Shown: one piece after another, positions 16,141 to 24,542 of the stretch | Numbering within the stretch: the first letter of the stretch is position 1 | Layout of the letters: every line of letters starts with the position of its first letter | Made by a program: the position numbers and the translations under genes | The notes under the pieces: model-generated | The model's input: the letters and a program-made list of their open reading frames with translations, nothing else | Told to the model about the DNA's origin: nothing | Databases searched by the model: none | Assembly (NCBI RefSeq): GCF_014384895.1 | Contig: NZ_JACRSQ010000028.1 | Location: forward strand, 1 to 39,241 | Length of the DNA: 39,241 bases | DNA from: Bianquea renquensis | Lineage (GTDB): Bacteria; Bacillota; Clostridia; Lachnospirales; Bianqueaceae | Reading direction: 5' to 3'

Positions 16141-18033
16141 TTATTCCAGTTCAAAAGCCCCGGTGTAGAGACGGTAGTACTGCCCCTTTTCTGCAATCAG
16201 CTTGTCATGGTCGCCGCGCTCAATGATGCGACCGTGATCCATGACCATGATCACATCGGAATTTTTCACGGTGGACAGGCGATGCGCAATGACGAAGACG
16301 GTTCTGCCTTTCATCAGAGCATCCATGCCGCGCTGTACGATGGCTTCCGTCCGCGTGTCAATGGAGGAGGTGGCCTCGTCCAGAATCATCACAGGCGGGT
16401 CGGCAACGGCTGCGCGGCTGATGGCCAGCAATTGGCGTTGTCCTTGGGATAGATTGCTGCCATTTCCAGAGATGACGGTCTCATATCCTTCGGGAAGACG
16501 GGTGATGAAATCATGGGCGCCGGCTAACTTTGCCGCCTGGATGCACGCCTCGTCGGTGGCATCCAGCCGGCCGTAGCGAATGTTCTCCATAACAGTTCCA
16601 GAAAAAAGATTCGTGTCCTGCAGTACAATACCGAGAGAACGGCGAAGATCGCTCTTCTTAATCTTATTGATATTGATCCCATCATACCGGATCTTGCCAT
16701 CTGCAATATCGTAGAAGCGGTTTAAAAGGTTGGTGATGGTCGTTTTACCCGCGCCCGTCGCTCCCACAAAGGCAATCTTTTGACCGGACTCCGCATATAA
16801 GGTGATGTTGTGGAGGACCGGTTTATCCGCCTCATAGCCGAAGTCTACGTCAAACAGACGAACGTCCCCGGCTAGCTTGGTATACGTTACGGAACCATCA
16901 GCCTGATGGGGATGCTTCCACGCCCAGATGCCCGTGCGCTCTTGACATTCCATGAGCGCTCCATCGACTTCCCGGACATTCACCAGTGTGACATACCCTT
17001 CGTCGACTTCCGGCGCTTCGTCCAGCAGCGCAAAGATACGGTCCGCGCCGGCAAGGCCCATGACGACGGCATTGATCTGATTGGAGACCTGGTTGACGTT
17101 TCCAGCGAACTGTTTTGTCATATTGAGGAAGGGCACAATGACGCTGATGCTGAGGGCAAGCCCTGAGATGCTCAGATTCGGCGCGCCGGATAGCAGCAAC
17201 AGTCCGCCCGCGAGAGCGACGATCACATACAGAACATTGCCAATATTATTCAGAATCGGACCGAGAGTATTGGCATATTTGTTGGCGCGCTCGGATTCGT
17301 GAAACAGCTCATCATTGATCGCATCAAAATCAACTTTGCTGGCCTCCTCATGGCAGAAAACCTTGACGACCTTCTGCCCATTCATCATTTCTTCGATAAA
17401 GCCCTCCTCACGGCCTAATGCGCGCTGCTGGCGGAAGAAATGGCGGGCAGAGTTGCCACCGATTTTCTTTGTGACCAAAAGCATGACGGAGACGCCGGCG
17501 AGAACCACCAGAGCGAGCCAGACGCAGTAGTAAAGCATGATGACTAAGATTGTGATCACAGTGACCGAGGAGATCAGAAGCTGGGGGAAGCTCTGCGAAA
17601 TCATCTGGCGGAGCGTATCGATATCGTTGGTGTAATGGCTCATGATGTCACCGTGGTTATGGGTGTCAAAATATTGAATCGGAAGGTTCTGCATTCCGTT
17701 GAACATTTTTTTGCGCAGCTTCATGAGAGCGCCCTGGGTCATAACGGCCATCAACTGATTGTATACGAGGCCGGAGATCAGAGACAGGACATAGAAGAGC
17801 GCCAGAAGGCCAACCAATCCTAGAATGCGGCTCCCCACGGAACTCCAATCTCCGCTCTGCCAGCTGGACTCCACAAGGGCGATGACATTCTGCATAAAAA
17901 TGGCGGGAACAGAGCTGACCACGGCGCTGAAAAGGATGCAGAAGATGGTCAGCGGCATCTTGACGGGATAGAACTCCAACAGCATTTTCAACAGGCGCCG
18001 CGTGGTGCCTTTTCTAACGGATTTAGTCTGCAT
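16141..18033 (-). CDS. ABC exporter half-transporter with canonical ATPase site
   Basis: 630 residues: N-terminal six-helix transmembrane domain (to about residue 330), then an ATPase domain with Walker A GATGAGKTT (about residue 422), Q-loop VLQDTNLFSG, signature NLSQGQRQ and Walker B VMILDEATSSID with the catalytic Glu present. A linker insert (about 40 residues, around GIWAWKHPHQADG) lies just before the ATPase domain. It is the second gene of a pair: the ATG at 18033 (AGGTG in front) overlaps the previous gene by 11 bases, so translation is coupled. The longer upstream reading frame is inside the neighbour and rejected as start. With the upstream gene it forms a heterodimeric exporter of the BmrCD/TM287-288 type, probably for drugs or lipophilic compounds. 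Confidence 0.92.
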   Translation of the reverse strand: MQTKSVRKGTTRRLLKMLLEFYPVKMPLTIFCILFSAVVSSVPAIFMQNVIALVESSWQSGDWSSVGSRILGLVGLLALFYVLSLISGLVYNQLMAVMTQGALMKLRKKMFNGMQNLPIQYFDTHNHGDIMSHYTNDIDTLRQMISQSFPQLLISSVTVITILVIMLYYCVWLALVVLAGVSVMLLVTKKIGGNSARHFFRQQRALGREEGFIEEMMNGQKVVKVFCHEEASKVDFDAINDELFHESERANKYANTLGPILNNIGNVLYVIVALAGGLLLLSGAPNLSISGLALSISVIVPFLNMTKQFAGNVNQVSNQINAVVMGLAGADRIFALLDEAPEVDEGYVTLVNVREVDGALMECQERTGIWAWKHPHQADGSVTYTKLAGDVRLFDVDFGYEADKPVLHNITLYAESGQKIAFVGATGAGKTTITNLLNRFYDIADGKIRYDGININKIKKSDLRRSLGIVLQDTNLFSGTVMENIRYGRLDATDEACIQAAKLAGAHDFITRLPEGYETVISGNGSNLSQGQRQLLAISRAAVADPPVMILDEATSSIDTRTEAIVQRGMDALMKGRTVFVIAHRLSTVKNSDVIMVMDHGRIIERGDHDKLIAEKGQYYRLYTGAFELE

Positions 18034-19768
18034 CGTGATCACCTGCCTTATTCTGTGATGTATAGATATCTCGATAGATCTCGTTGTTTGCCATGAGCTC
18101 CTGGTGGGTGCCAATAGCATTGATGGAACCGCCCTCCATGACGATAATCCGGTCCGCGTCCGAGACGGAGGAGGTGCGCTGTGCAATGATGATCTTCGTC
18201 GTTTCGGGGATATACTCCCGCATTGCTTTGCGGATCAGGGCGTCTGTTCTCGTATCCACCGCGCTGGTGGAGTCGTCCAGAATGAGGATCTTCGGCTTTT
18301 TCAGCAGGGCTCTTGCGATACAGAGCCGTTGTTTCTGACCGCCGGACACATTGGCGCCCCCCTGCTCAATGTAGGTATCATATTTGTCCGGGAACTGCGA
18401 GATGAATTCGTCTGCCTGAGCGAGCTTGCAGGCTTGGACCATCTCTTCATCCGTGGCGTCAGGATTGCCCCATCGAAGGTTTTCTTTGATCGTCCCGGAA
18501 AACAAAATGTTTTTCTGGAGGACAACGGCCACTTGGTTGCGGAGGGTTTCAAGATCATAGGCCCGAACATCTTCGCCTCCAACCTTGACAACGCCCTCCG
18601 TGGCGTCGTACAGGCGGGAGATGAGTTGGATCAGGGAGGATTTGGACGAACCTGTGCCACCGATAATGCCAATGGTCTCCCCAGAGCGAATATGGAGCTG
18701 AATTCCGCTCAGGGCCATGCGCTCCGCTTTGCGGGAATATTTAAAGCTCACATTTTCAAAATCGACAGAACCGTCCTGCACGGTATAGAGGGGGTGTTCC
18801 GGATTGGAGAGGGAGCTTTTTTCCGCAAGCACTTCGGCAATTCGCTTGGCAGACTCGCTGGCCATGGTAATCATGACGAAGACCATGGAAATCATCATGA
18901 GACTGTTGAGAATCATAAAGCTGTAGGTGAGCAGCGCAGAAAACTGTCCCACGTCCAGATCCAGGCCTCTGGAGGTGATGATGGTGTAGGAACCGTAGGA
19001 CAAAACGAAGACCATGACGGTGTAGAGGCAGAACTGCATCATGGGATTGTTCAGCGCAAGAATCCGTTCCGCGCGAGTGAAATCTTGACAGACATCCTCC
19101 GCGGCTGCGCCAAATTTTGTTTTTTCATAGTCTTCCCGCACATACGATTTGACCACCCGCATGGCCTTCACGTTTTCCTGGATCGAGTTGTTGAGGGCGT
19201 CATATTTTGTAAAGACCCTGCGAAACAGAGGCATGGTCTTGCGGATGACGAGATACAGGCCAAAGGCCAGGAAAGGCGCCACGATCAGGAATATAAACGC
19301 CATTTTTCCTCCCATGACAAAGGCCATGACGAAGGCGAATAGCAGCATGAGCGGGCAGCGGATCGCCGTGCGGATGATCATCATATACGCATTTTGCACA
19401 TTGGTCACATCGGTGGTGAGCCGTGTCACCAGGGAGGAGGTGGAAAAATGATCGATGTTTTCAAAGGAATAGGTCTGGATCCTATAGAACATATCCTTTC
19501 GAAGGTTTCTGGCAAGACCGCAGGAGGCAGTGGCGCAGGTGGAGCCAGCCAGGGCTCCGAACAGGAGGGACAGGCCGGCCATGAGGATGAGCACGAGCCC
19601 GTACACGGCGATGACCTTCATCTCACTGCCAGCCTTGATGCGGTTGACCAATTCTGCGATGATAAAGGGGATGATACACTCCATGACCACTTCCATGGAG
19701 ACCAAAACAGGCGTTGCGATGGACGCCTTCTTATACTCCCGAATACTTTTTATAAGGACTGTCCACAT
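18023..19768 (-). CDS. ABC exporter half-transporter with degenerate ATPase site
   Basis: 581 residues, transmembrane domain plus ATPase domain. Walker A is GGTGSSKSS, signature NVSGGQKQR, and Walker B reads ILILDDSTSAVD: Asp stands where the catalytic Glu should be. This is the known asymmetry of heterodimeric ABC exporters, in which one ATP site binds but barely hydrolyses. It is the first gene of the operon; the ATG at 19768 has AAAGGAG 14 bases upstream, a rather long spacing. Expression is likely governed by the structured leader at 19769-19899 and perhaps by the divergent MarR gene. Confidence 0.92.
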   Translation of the reverse strand: MWTVLIKSIREYKKASIATPVLVSMEVVMECIIPFIIAELVNRIKAGSEMKVIAVYGLVLILMAGLSLLFGALAGSTCATASCGLARNLRKDMFYRIQTYSFENIDHFSTSSLVTRLTTDVTNVQNAYMMIIRTAIRCPLMLLFAFVMAFVMGGKMAFIFLIVAPFLAFGLYLVIRKTMPLFRRVFTKYDALNNSIQENVKAMRVVKSYVREDYEKTKFGAAAEDVCQDFTRAERILALNNPMMQFCLYTVMVFVLSYGSYTIITSRGLDLDVGQFSALLTYSFMILNSLMMISMVFVMITMASESAKRIAEVLAEKSSLSNPEHPLYTVQDGSVDFENVSFKYSRKAERMALSGIQLHIRSGETIGIIGGTGSSKSSLIQLISRLYDATEGVVKVGGEDVRAYDLETLRNQVAVVLQKNILFSGTIKENLRWGNPDATDEEMVQACKLAQADEFISQFPDKYDTYIEQGGANVSGGQKQRLCIARALLKKPKILILDDSTSAVDTRTDALIRKAMREYIPETTKIIIAQRTSSVSDADRIIVMEGGSINAIGTHQELMANNEIYRDIYTSQNKAGDHDAD

Positions 19769-19787
19769 TACGTTTTCGATTTCTCCT

Positions 19788-19847
19788 TTCTACGCGAACA
19801 AAAAAGACGAATAGTGTCTATCAACTGGATTTATGTGATATACACTA
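19788..19847 (-). promoter_or_regulatory. attenuator-like hairpin plus T-run in the exporter leader
   Basis: On the minus strand, TAGTGTATATCA (19847-19836) pairs with TGATAGACACTA (19823-19812): 12-base arms with one mismatch and a 12-base loop. It is followed directly by TTCGTCTTTTTTG. It lies after the promoter and before the first exporter gene, the position of a transcription attenuator. In Bacillus subtilis the related bmrCD exporter is controlled by attenuation with a leader peptide. I do not see a convincing leader peptide here, so the trigger is unknown. Confidence 0.62.
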
Positions 19848-19858
19848 CTCGTTGTCCG

Positions 19859-19883
19859 GGTTATCGCTCAGCAGGCGATAACC
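19859..19883. promoter_or_regulatory. perfect 9-base inverted repeat in the exporter leader
   Basis: GGTTATCGC (19859-19867) and GCGATAACC (19875-19883), 7-base loop. It sits between the exporter promoter and the attenuator-like hairpin. It could be a repressor site or the first stem of an RNA switch whose refolding decides the fate of the downstream terminator. Confidence 0.55.
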
Positions 19884-19899
19884 AAAAACTTCCTTTCCT

Positions 19900-19928
19900 A
19901 TTATACCGCAGCATAGTTAAAAAATCAA
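19900..19928 (-). promoter_or_regulatory. promoter of the ABC exporter operon
   Basis: Minus strand: -35 TTGATT (19928-19923), 17-base spacer, perfect -10 TATAAT (19905-19900). The predicted leader is about 125 bases long. Confidence 0.75.
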
Positions 19929-20027
19929 CTGACGAAATTTCATAATCTTTGTTCGATTGTGCCGCCCCAGTATGGTCTCATTTCAGGTCCCAGTGAAAAT
20001 CATCACGATTTGTTTACAGTTCATTCA

Positions 20028-20057
20028 TTGACAGGAGAGCTTCTCCTGTTGTATTAT
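20028..20057 (+). promoter_or_regulatory. promoter of the MarR regulator with embedded palindrome
   Basis: -35 TTGACA (20028-20033), 18-base spacer, -10 TATTAT (20052-20057). The spacer holds the perfect palindrome ACAGGAGA-GCT-TCTCCTGT (20031-20049), which overlaps the -35 box. This is the expected place and symmetry for an autoregulatory MarR operator. Confidence 0.72.
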
Positions 20058-20136
20058 ATATGCGTCATAATTAATATTGGAAATAATATTGCTTGTGAAG
20101 GATGCTATTCCATTGACAGGGGGGTGTCAAAATCCA

Positions 20137-20583
20137 GTGGAGATTGTTGAATTTAAAAATACAACGTGGGATATTTTGCGCAGCATCTCGGAGAACATGG
20201 ATAAGCTTTTCCGCCCAGTGGGGGAACACTACGGATTGACCATGATGCAGGTCCGGATTCTCCTGGAGATTGGCAACAGAACGCGAACCGTGGGAAGCTT
20301 AGGCAAGAGTATAAGCGTCGCGGGCGGCAATATTTCTGCTATGTGCAAGAAACTGGAAAAGGAAGGGTTTGTCATGCGCAGCCGAGATTCGGCGGACGAG
20401 CGCATCGTCAATGTGACTCTCAGCGAGAAAGGAAAGAAAACGATCAAAATGATCGAAAAAGATTTGCAGAGATTATACGCGGAGAGCCTGGCGCAGGTGG
20501 ACCAGGAGGATTTGCGGAATATGATCATAGGTTTGGAGAAATTTAACCAGATGGTGCAGAAAATGTTGAGCACTCGAAGCTAG
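20137..20583 (+). CDS. MarR-family transcriptional regulator
   Basis: 148 residues. The winged-helix core is clear: LTMMQVRILLEIGNR, then VGSLGKSISVAGGNISAMCKKLEKEGFVMRSRDSADERIVNVTLSEKGK, ending with the dimerisation helices. MarR proteins bind palindromic DNA as dimers and release it on binding phenolic or lipophilic ligands or on oxidation. Start: GTG at 20137 after a strong AGGGGGG; there is no ATG, and a TTG at 20077 has no ribosome site. It is divergent from the ABC exporter and is followed by ftsH; either or both could be its targets. A palindrome in its own promoter suggests autoregulation. Confidence 0.9.
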   Translation: MEIVEFKNTTWDILRSISENMDKLFRPVGEHYGLTMMQVRILLEIGNRTRTVGSLGKSISVAGGNISAMCKKLEKEGFVMRSRDSADERIVNVTLSEKGKKTIKMIEKDLQRLYAESLAQVDQEDLRNMIIGLEKFNQMVQKMLSTRS

Positions 20584-20590
20584 GGGAGGT

Positions 20591-20642
20591 CAGCGGCAAA
20601 AAGAAGGGCCTACCGCTGGCCATTGAAACTAATTTGCCGCTG
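20591..20642 (+). promoter_or_regulatory. inverted repeat between marR-type gene and ftsH
   Basis: CAGCGGCAAA (20591-20600) and TTTGCCGCTG (20633-20642) are perfect 10-base arms. The loop contains a further GGCC...GGCC pairing, so the RNA would form a forked stem just upstream of the ftsH ribosome site. There is no T-tail, so it is not a standard terminator; an mRNA processing or stability element or a translation-control fold are possibilities. Confidence 0.55.
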
Positions 20643-20665
20643 AATGCGGCGGAATGGAGGTAACG

Positions 20666-22486
20666 ATGGACGAAGCAAGACCACCGAAGAAACCATTAAT
20701 CTTTTATTATATCATTGCCATGCTTATCCTTTTGATTCTGAACGCAACGCTGATACCAAAGCTCCTGAGTGGACAGGTCCAGGAGGTGTCCTACAACCAA
20801 TTCATCCAGTGGACGGAGGAGGACCGGGTTACCACTGTAGAGAAACAGGAGAACCAGATTGCCTTTATCGCCATCAACGATGAAGGAAAGGAGAAGGTCT
20901 ACACCACAGGAATTTGGAGCGACGACGAAGGGTTGACACAGAGGCTTCTCGATCACAATGTGGACTTTGGAAACGTGGTTCCGCAACAGAGCTCCCCCAT
21001 CATCAGCTTTTTGCTCTCCTGGATCCTTCCCATTGCAATCTTCATACTCCTGGGGCAGCTTCTCAGCCGGACACTCATGAAAAGGATGGGTGGCCCCAAC
21101 GCCATGAGCTTTGGCAAGAGCAATGCAAAGGTGTATGTGGAGGCGCAGACGGGGATCACCTTCGCCGATGTTGCGGGGGAGGACGAGGCCAAGGAAGCCT
21201 TGACGGAGATTGTGGATTTTCTGCATAACCCAACGAAATATTCTCAGATTGGCGCATCAATGCCGAAGGGAGCGCTGCTGGTTGGCCCACCGGGAACCGG
21301 CAAAACGCTGTTGGCCAAAGCTGTAGCTGGGGAGGCGAAAGTTCCGTTCTTCTCCATATCCGGTTCCGAATTCGTTGAGATGTTTGTCGGCATGGGCGCG
21401 GCTCGAGTTCGAGATTTGTTTAAGCAAGCGCAGGACAAGGCGCCCTGTATCGTATTCATCGATGAGATTGACACAATTGGAAAGAAGCGCGACAGCGGCG
21501 GTATTTCCGGCAACGATGAGCGGGAGCAGACGTTGAATCAGCTGTTGACAGAGATGGATGGTTTCAGCGGAGAGAAGGGCGTTATTATATTGGCGGCGAC
21601 CAACCGCCCCGATTCACTGGATCCCGCCTTGCTTCGACCAGGCCGGTTTGACCGCCGGATACCGGTTGAGCTGCCGGATTTAAAGGGACGAGAGGCAATT
21701 CTACAGGTCCATGCCAGGAAGATCAAGGTTGAAAGCGGTGTTGACTTTAATGCCATTGCCCGCGCCACGTCGGGCGCGTCCGGGGCGGAGCTCGCCAATA
21801 TCATCAATGAGGCGGCGCTGCGCGCCGTGCGCGAGGGACACAGCAGTGTGCGCCAAGATGACCTTGAGGAGTCGGTGGAGGTGGTCATTGCCGGGTATCA
21901 GAGAAAAGGCGCGGTGATTCCTCCCAAAGAAAAGAAGATTGTCGCCTATCACGAGATAGGACATGCGCTGGTCGCCGCGAAACAGACAGAGTCCGCGCCA
22001 GTCCACAAGATTACCATTATTCCCCGAACTTCCGGTGCCTTGGGCTATACCATGCAGGTGGAAGAGGGAGAGTCCAACTTAGTCACGAAAGAAGAAGCGT
22101 TCAATAAAATTGTGACGTACACGGGCGGACGGGCGGCGGAGGAATTGATCTTCGGAACCTTTACCTCCGGAGCGTCCAACGACATAGAGCAGGCGACGAA
22201 GTTAGCCCGGTCCATGGTCACCCGTCTGGGGATGAGTGCAAACTTTGATATGATGGCGCTGGAGACCATATCCAACCAGTATCTGGGGGGAGATGCCTCT
22301 CTGGCATGCTCACCGGAGACCGCGGCAAGGATCGACAGCGAGGTGTTGGATATCATTAAGAAGGCTCACGAGAAGGCGATTATGATTCTGAAAGAGAATA
22401 TAGAGAAGCTTCATGAACTGGCGGCCTATCTGCTTGAAAAGGAAACCATCACCGGGGAAGAATTCACGGAGATATTAAATCGATGA
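20666..22486 (+). CDS. ftsH: ATP-dependent zinc metalloprotease FtsH
   Basis: 606 residues. A membrane-bound AAA+ protease that degrades misfolded membrane proteins and some regulators. Two N-terminal transmembrane helices (about 12-32 and 110-132) flank an extracytoplasmic domain. The AAA module has Walker A GPPGTGKT (207-214), Walker B CIVFIDEID and the second region of homology ATNRPDSLDPALLRPGRFDRR. The M41 domain has the zinc motif HEIGH (429-433) and the later acidic ligand in SGASNDIEQAT. Start: ATG at 20666, with TGGAGGT in front. The stop overlaps the next start by 4 bases (ATGA), coupling it to the M50 protease. It lies downstream of a MarR regulator, not in the usual tilS-hpt-ftsH context, so it may be a second, stress-linked FtsH. 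Confidence 0.95.
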   Translation: MDEARPPKKPLIFYYIIAMLILLILNATLIPKLLSGQVQEVSYNQFIQWTEEDRVTTVEKQENQIAFIAINDEGKEKVYTTGIWSDDEGLTQRLLDHNVDFGNVVPQQSSPIISFLLSWILPIAIFILLGQLLSRTLMKRMGGPNAMSFGKSNAKVYVEAQTGITFADVAGEDEAKEALTEIVDFLHNPTKYSQIGASMPKGALLVGPPGTGKTLLAKAVAGEAKVPFFSISGSEFVEMFVGMGAARVRDLFKQAQDKAPCIVFIDEIDTIGKKRDSGGISGNDEREQTLNQLLTEMDGFSGEKGVIILAATNRPDSLDPALLRPGRFDRRIPVELPDLKGREAILQVHARKIKVESGVDFNAIARATSGASGAELANIINEAALRAVREGHSSVRQDDLEESVEVVIAGYQRKGAVIPPKEKKIVAYHEIGHALVAAKQTESAPVHKITIIPRTSGALGYTMQVEEGESNLVTKEEAFNKIVTYTGGRAAEELIFGTFTSGASNDIEQATKLARSMVTRLGMSANFDMMALETISNQYLGGDASLACSPETAARIDSEVLDIIKKAHEKAIMILKENIEKLHELAAYLLEKETITGEEFTEILNR

Positions 22487-23130
22487 GAGGCATAGACTTT
22501 TTAATAGGGCTGCTGTATTCCATACCGGCAGTCCTGATTGCCATTTCCATGCATGAGTTCGCCCATGGATTTGTATCCTACAAGCTGGGGGACCCTACGC
22601 CGAAGATGGATGGCCGGTTGTCCCTGAATCCCTTCCGCCATCTGGATGTGATGGGAACTCTCTGCCTGCTGGTTGCGGGATTTGGATGGGCAAAGCCAGT
22701 CATGGTCAACCCTGAATATTATAAAAACAAAAAGAGAGGCATGGTTCTGGTTGCCCTGGCAGGACCGGTGATGAATTTTTTGCTGGCCTTTCTCTTCCTT
22801 TTTCTCTACTACCTGCTCTGGAAGCTAATCGGTGGGTATTCAGGGACAGCGATGGGCGTGGTCAAAAATTTATTGACCAACTGTATCCTGATCAATATTG
22901 GCCTCGGAACGTTCAACTTGATCCCCTTTCCCCCTTTGGACGGGTCGAAGGTTTTGATGGCAGTGCTGCCTGAGAAAGCCTATTTTTCCTATATGCGCTA
23001 TGAACGGTACGGACAGTTTGTCCTGTTTCTCCTCCTGATACTCGGAGTGCTGGATAAACCTTTGAGCTTTGCCCGCAATGGAATTCTGACGGGAATGTCG
23101 AATCTTGTGTGGAAGATTTTGGGAATGTGA
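22483..23130 (+). CDS. site-2-type (M50) membrane metalloprotease
   Basis: 215 residues, mostly transmembrane. Zinc motif HEFAH (24-28) in the first helix and the second motif FPPLDG (149-154, Asp153) identify the M50/site-2 protease family. The short form lacks PDZ and CBS domains, like the YwhC-type Firmicute group. Such enzymes cut substrates within the membrane. Translation is coupled to ftsH by a 4-base overlap, so the two proteases are likely made together. Substrate unknown. Confidence 0.93.
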   Translation: MRGIDFLIGLLYSIPAVLIAISMHEFAHGFVSYKLGDPTPKMDGRLSLNPFRHLDVMGTLCLLVAGFGWAKPVMVNPEYYKNKKRGMVLVALAGPVMNFLLAFLFLFLYYLLWKLIGGYSGTAMGVVKNLLTNCILINIGLGTFNLIPFPPLDGSKVLMAVLPEKAYFSYMRYERYGQFVLFLLLILGVLDKPLSFARNGILTGMSNLVWKILGM

Positions 23131-23142
23131 GGAGCGTAATCT

Positions 23143-24540
23143 GTGAAGGAACAGGAACAAAAGACAGCCGACCTTGGCAGTGGGAAAGTTGGGAGGCTCC
23201 TATTTCGGTTGGCTGTGCCGGCGATTACGGCGCAGCTGGTGAATATGCTGTACAATATTGTGGACCGAATGTATATCGGCCACATCCCGGAGATCGGCGC
23301 TGCGGCGTTAACAGGCGTTGGTGTAACATTTCCCATTCTCATGATTATATCAGCCTTTAGCTCCCTGATCGGTATGGGAGGCGCCCCCCGCGCATCGATA
23401 AAGATGGGACAGAAGGATGTAGAGGGCGCGGAGAAGATTCTAGGAAATTGTTTTGTGACCTTGGTGGGAATTTCCATCATACTGACAGTACTATTTTTGA
23501 TCCTGGGGGAAGATTTGCTGTTGCTATTTGGAGCCAGCGAGAACACCATCGCCTATGGAACTCAGTATTTGACTATCTATGTGAGTGGCACGATTTTTGT
23601 GCAGATGGCGCTGGGATTGAATACCTTTATTTCCGCTCAAGGCTTTGCGAAGACGAGCATGATGACCGTCATCATTGGGGCTATATCCAACATCATTTTG
23701 GATCCTATTTTCATTTTTGTCCTGGACATGGGAGTTCGAGGAGCAGCTGTGGCTACGATTATTTCCCAGGCAATATCGTCGGCCTGGGTCGTGCGATTTT
23801 TGTCCGGTCCGAAAACTCTTCTCAGAATCCGGAGAGAAAATTTTGCGTGGAGACCTTCCGTTATGCTGCCGGTTCTGGCGTTGGGGGTGTCGCCCTTTAT
23901 TATGCAGAGTACGGAGAGTCTAGTGAATATTTGTTTGAACTCGTCGCTACAGCGCTATGGCGGGGATCTGTATGTGGGGGCCATGACCATCATGGCCAGT
24001 GTCATGCAGATTCTTATGATGCCGTTAGTGGGGCTTACCCAGGGGGCGCAGCCGATTATCAGTTTTAACTTTGGAGCTGGACGCCAGGATCGCGTCAAGA
24101 AAGCATTTAAGCTGCTACTGACGTCATCTCTTATCTTTACGACTGTATTCTGGCTGTTGGTCATGCTCTGCCCTAAAATCTTTATCATGATTTTCAACAA
24201 TAATCCGGCTCTCGTTGAAATCACACAGCGCTCCATGCGAATTTATATGGCAGGCGCGTTTCTGCTAGGAGCGCAGATTGCCTGTCAGCAGACATTTTTG
24301 TCTCTTGGGCAGGCGCTCATTACAATGCTTCTGGCGATGCTGCGAAAGATCATCCTATTGATTCCGCTGATTTATATATTACCCATGGTTTTAGCGGACA
24401 AGGTGACAGCGGTTTTCCTTGCAGAGCCCATTGCGGATGTGTTGGCCGCGGTTACCACCGTTATCGTCTTTACGGTTCTGGTGAAACGCATATTGGCACA
24501 TGGTGCGGCGCCGAACGCCGACAAACAAGGAGGTGCATGA
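23143..24540 (+). CDS. MATE-family multidrug/cation exporter
   Basis: 465 residues with about twelve hydrophobic segments and the two-fold MATE layout. The N-terminal half has LAVPAITAQLVNMLYNIVDRMYIGH and GVGVTFPI; the second half has VGLTQGAQPIISFNFGAG, the motif typical of the MepA/NorM-like branch. It is expected to export drugs or other cations using a Na+ or H+ gradient. Start: GTG at 23143 with GAGGAG in front; no ATG is suitably placed. It starts 12 bases after the M50 protease gene, in the same operon. Confidence 0.93.
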   Translation: MKEQEQKTADLGSGKVGRLLFRLAVPAITAQLVNMLYNIVDRMYIGHIPEIGAAALTGVGVTFPILMIISAFSSLIGMGGAPRASIKMGQKDVEGAEKILGNCFVTLVGISIILTVLFLILGEDLLLLFGASENTIAYGTQYLTIYVSGTIFVQMALGLNTFISAQGFAKTSMMTVIIGAISNIILDPIFIFVLDMGVRGAAVATIISQAISSAWVVRFLSGPKTLLRIRRENFAWRPSVMLPVLALGVSPFIMQSTESLVNICLNSSLQRYGGDLYVGAMTIMASVMQILMMPLVGLTQGAQPIISFNFGAGRQDRVKKAFKLLLTSSLIFTTVFWLLVMLCPKIFIMIFNNNPALVEITQRSMRIYMAGAFLLGAQIACQQTFLSLGQALITMLLAMLRKIILLIPLIYILPMVLADKVTAVFLAEPIADVLAAVTTVIVFTVLVKRILAHGAAPNADKQGGA

Positions 24541-24542
24541 GA

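Noticed and set aside
18104..19342. 412-codon plus-strand open frame opposite the ABC exporter gene
   Set aside because: It is antisense to a gene with all ABC motifs; composition is Gly/His/Asp-biased as expected of a shadow frame.
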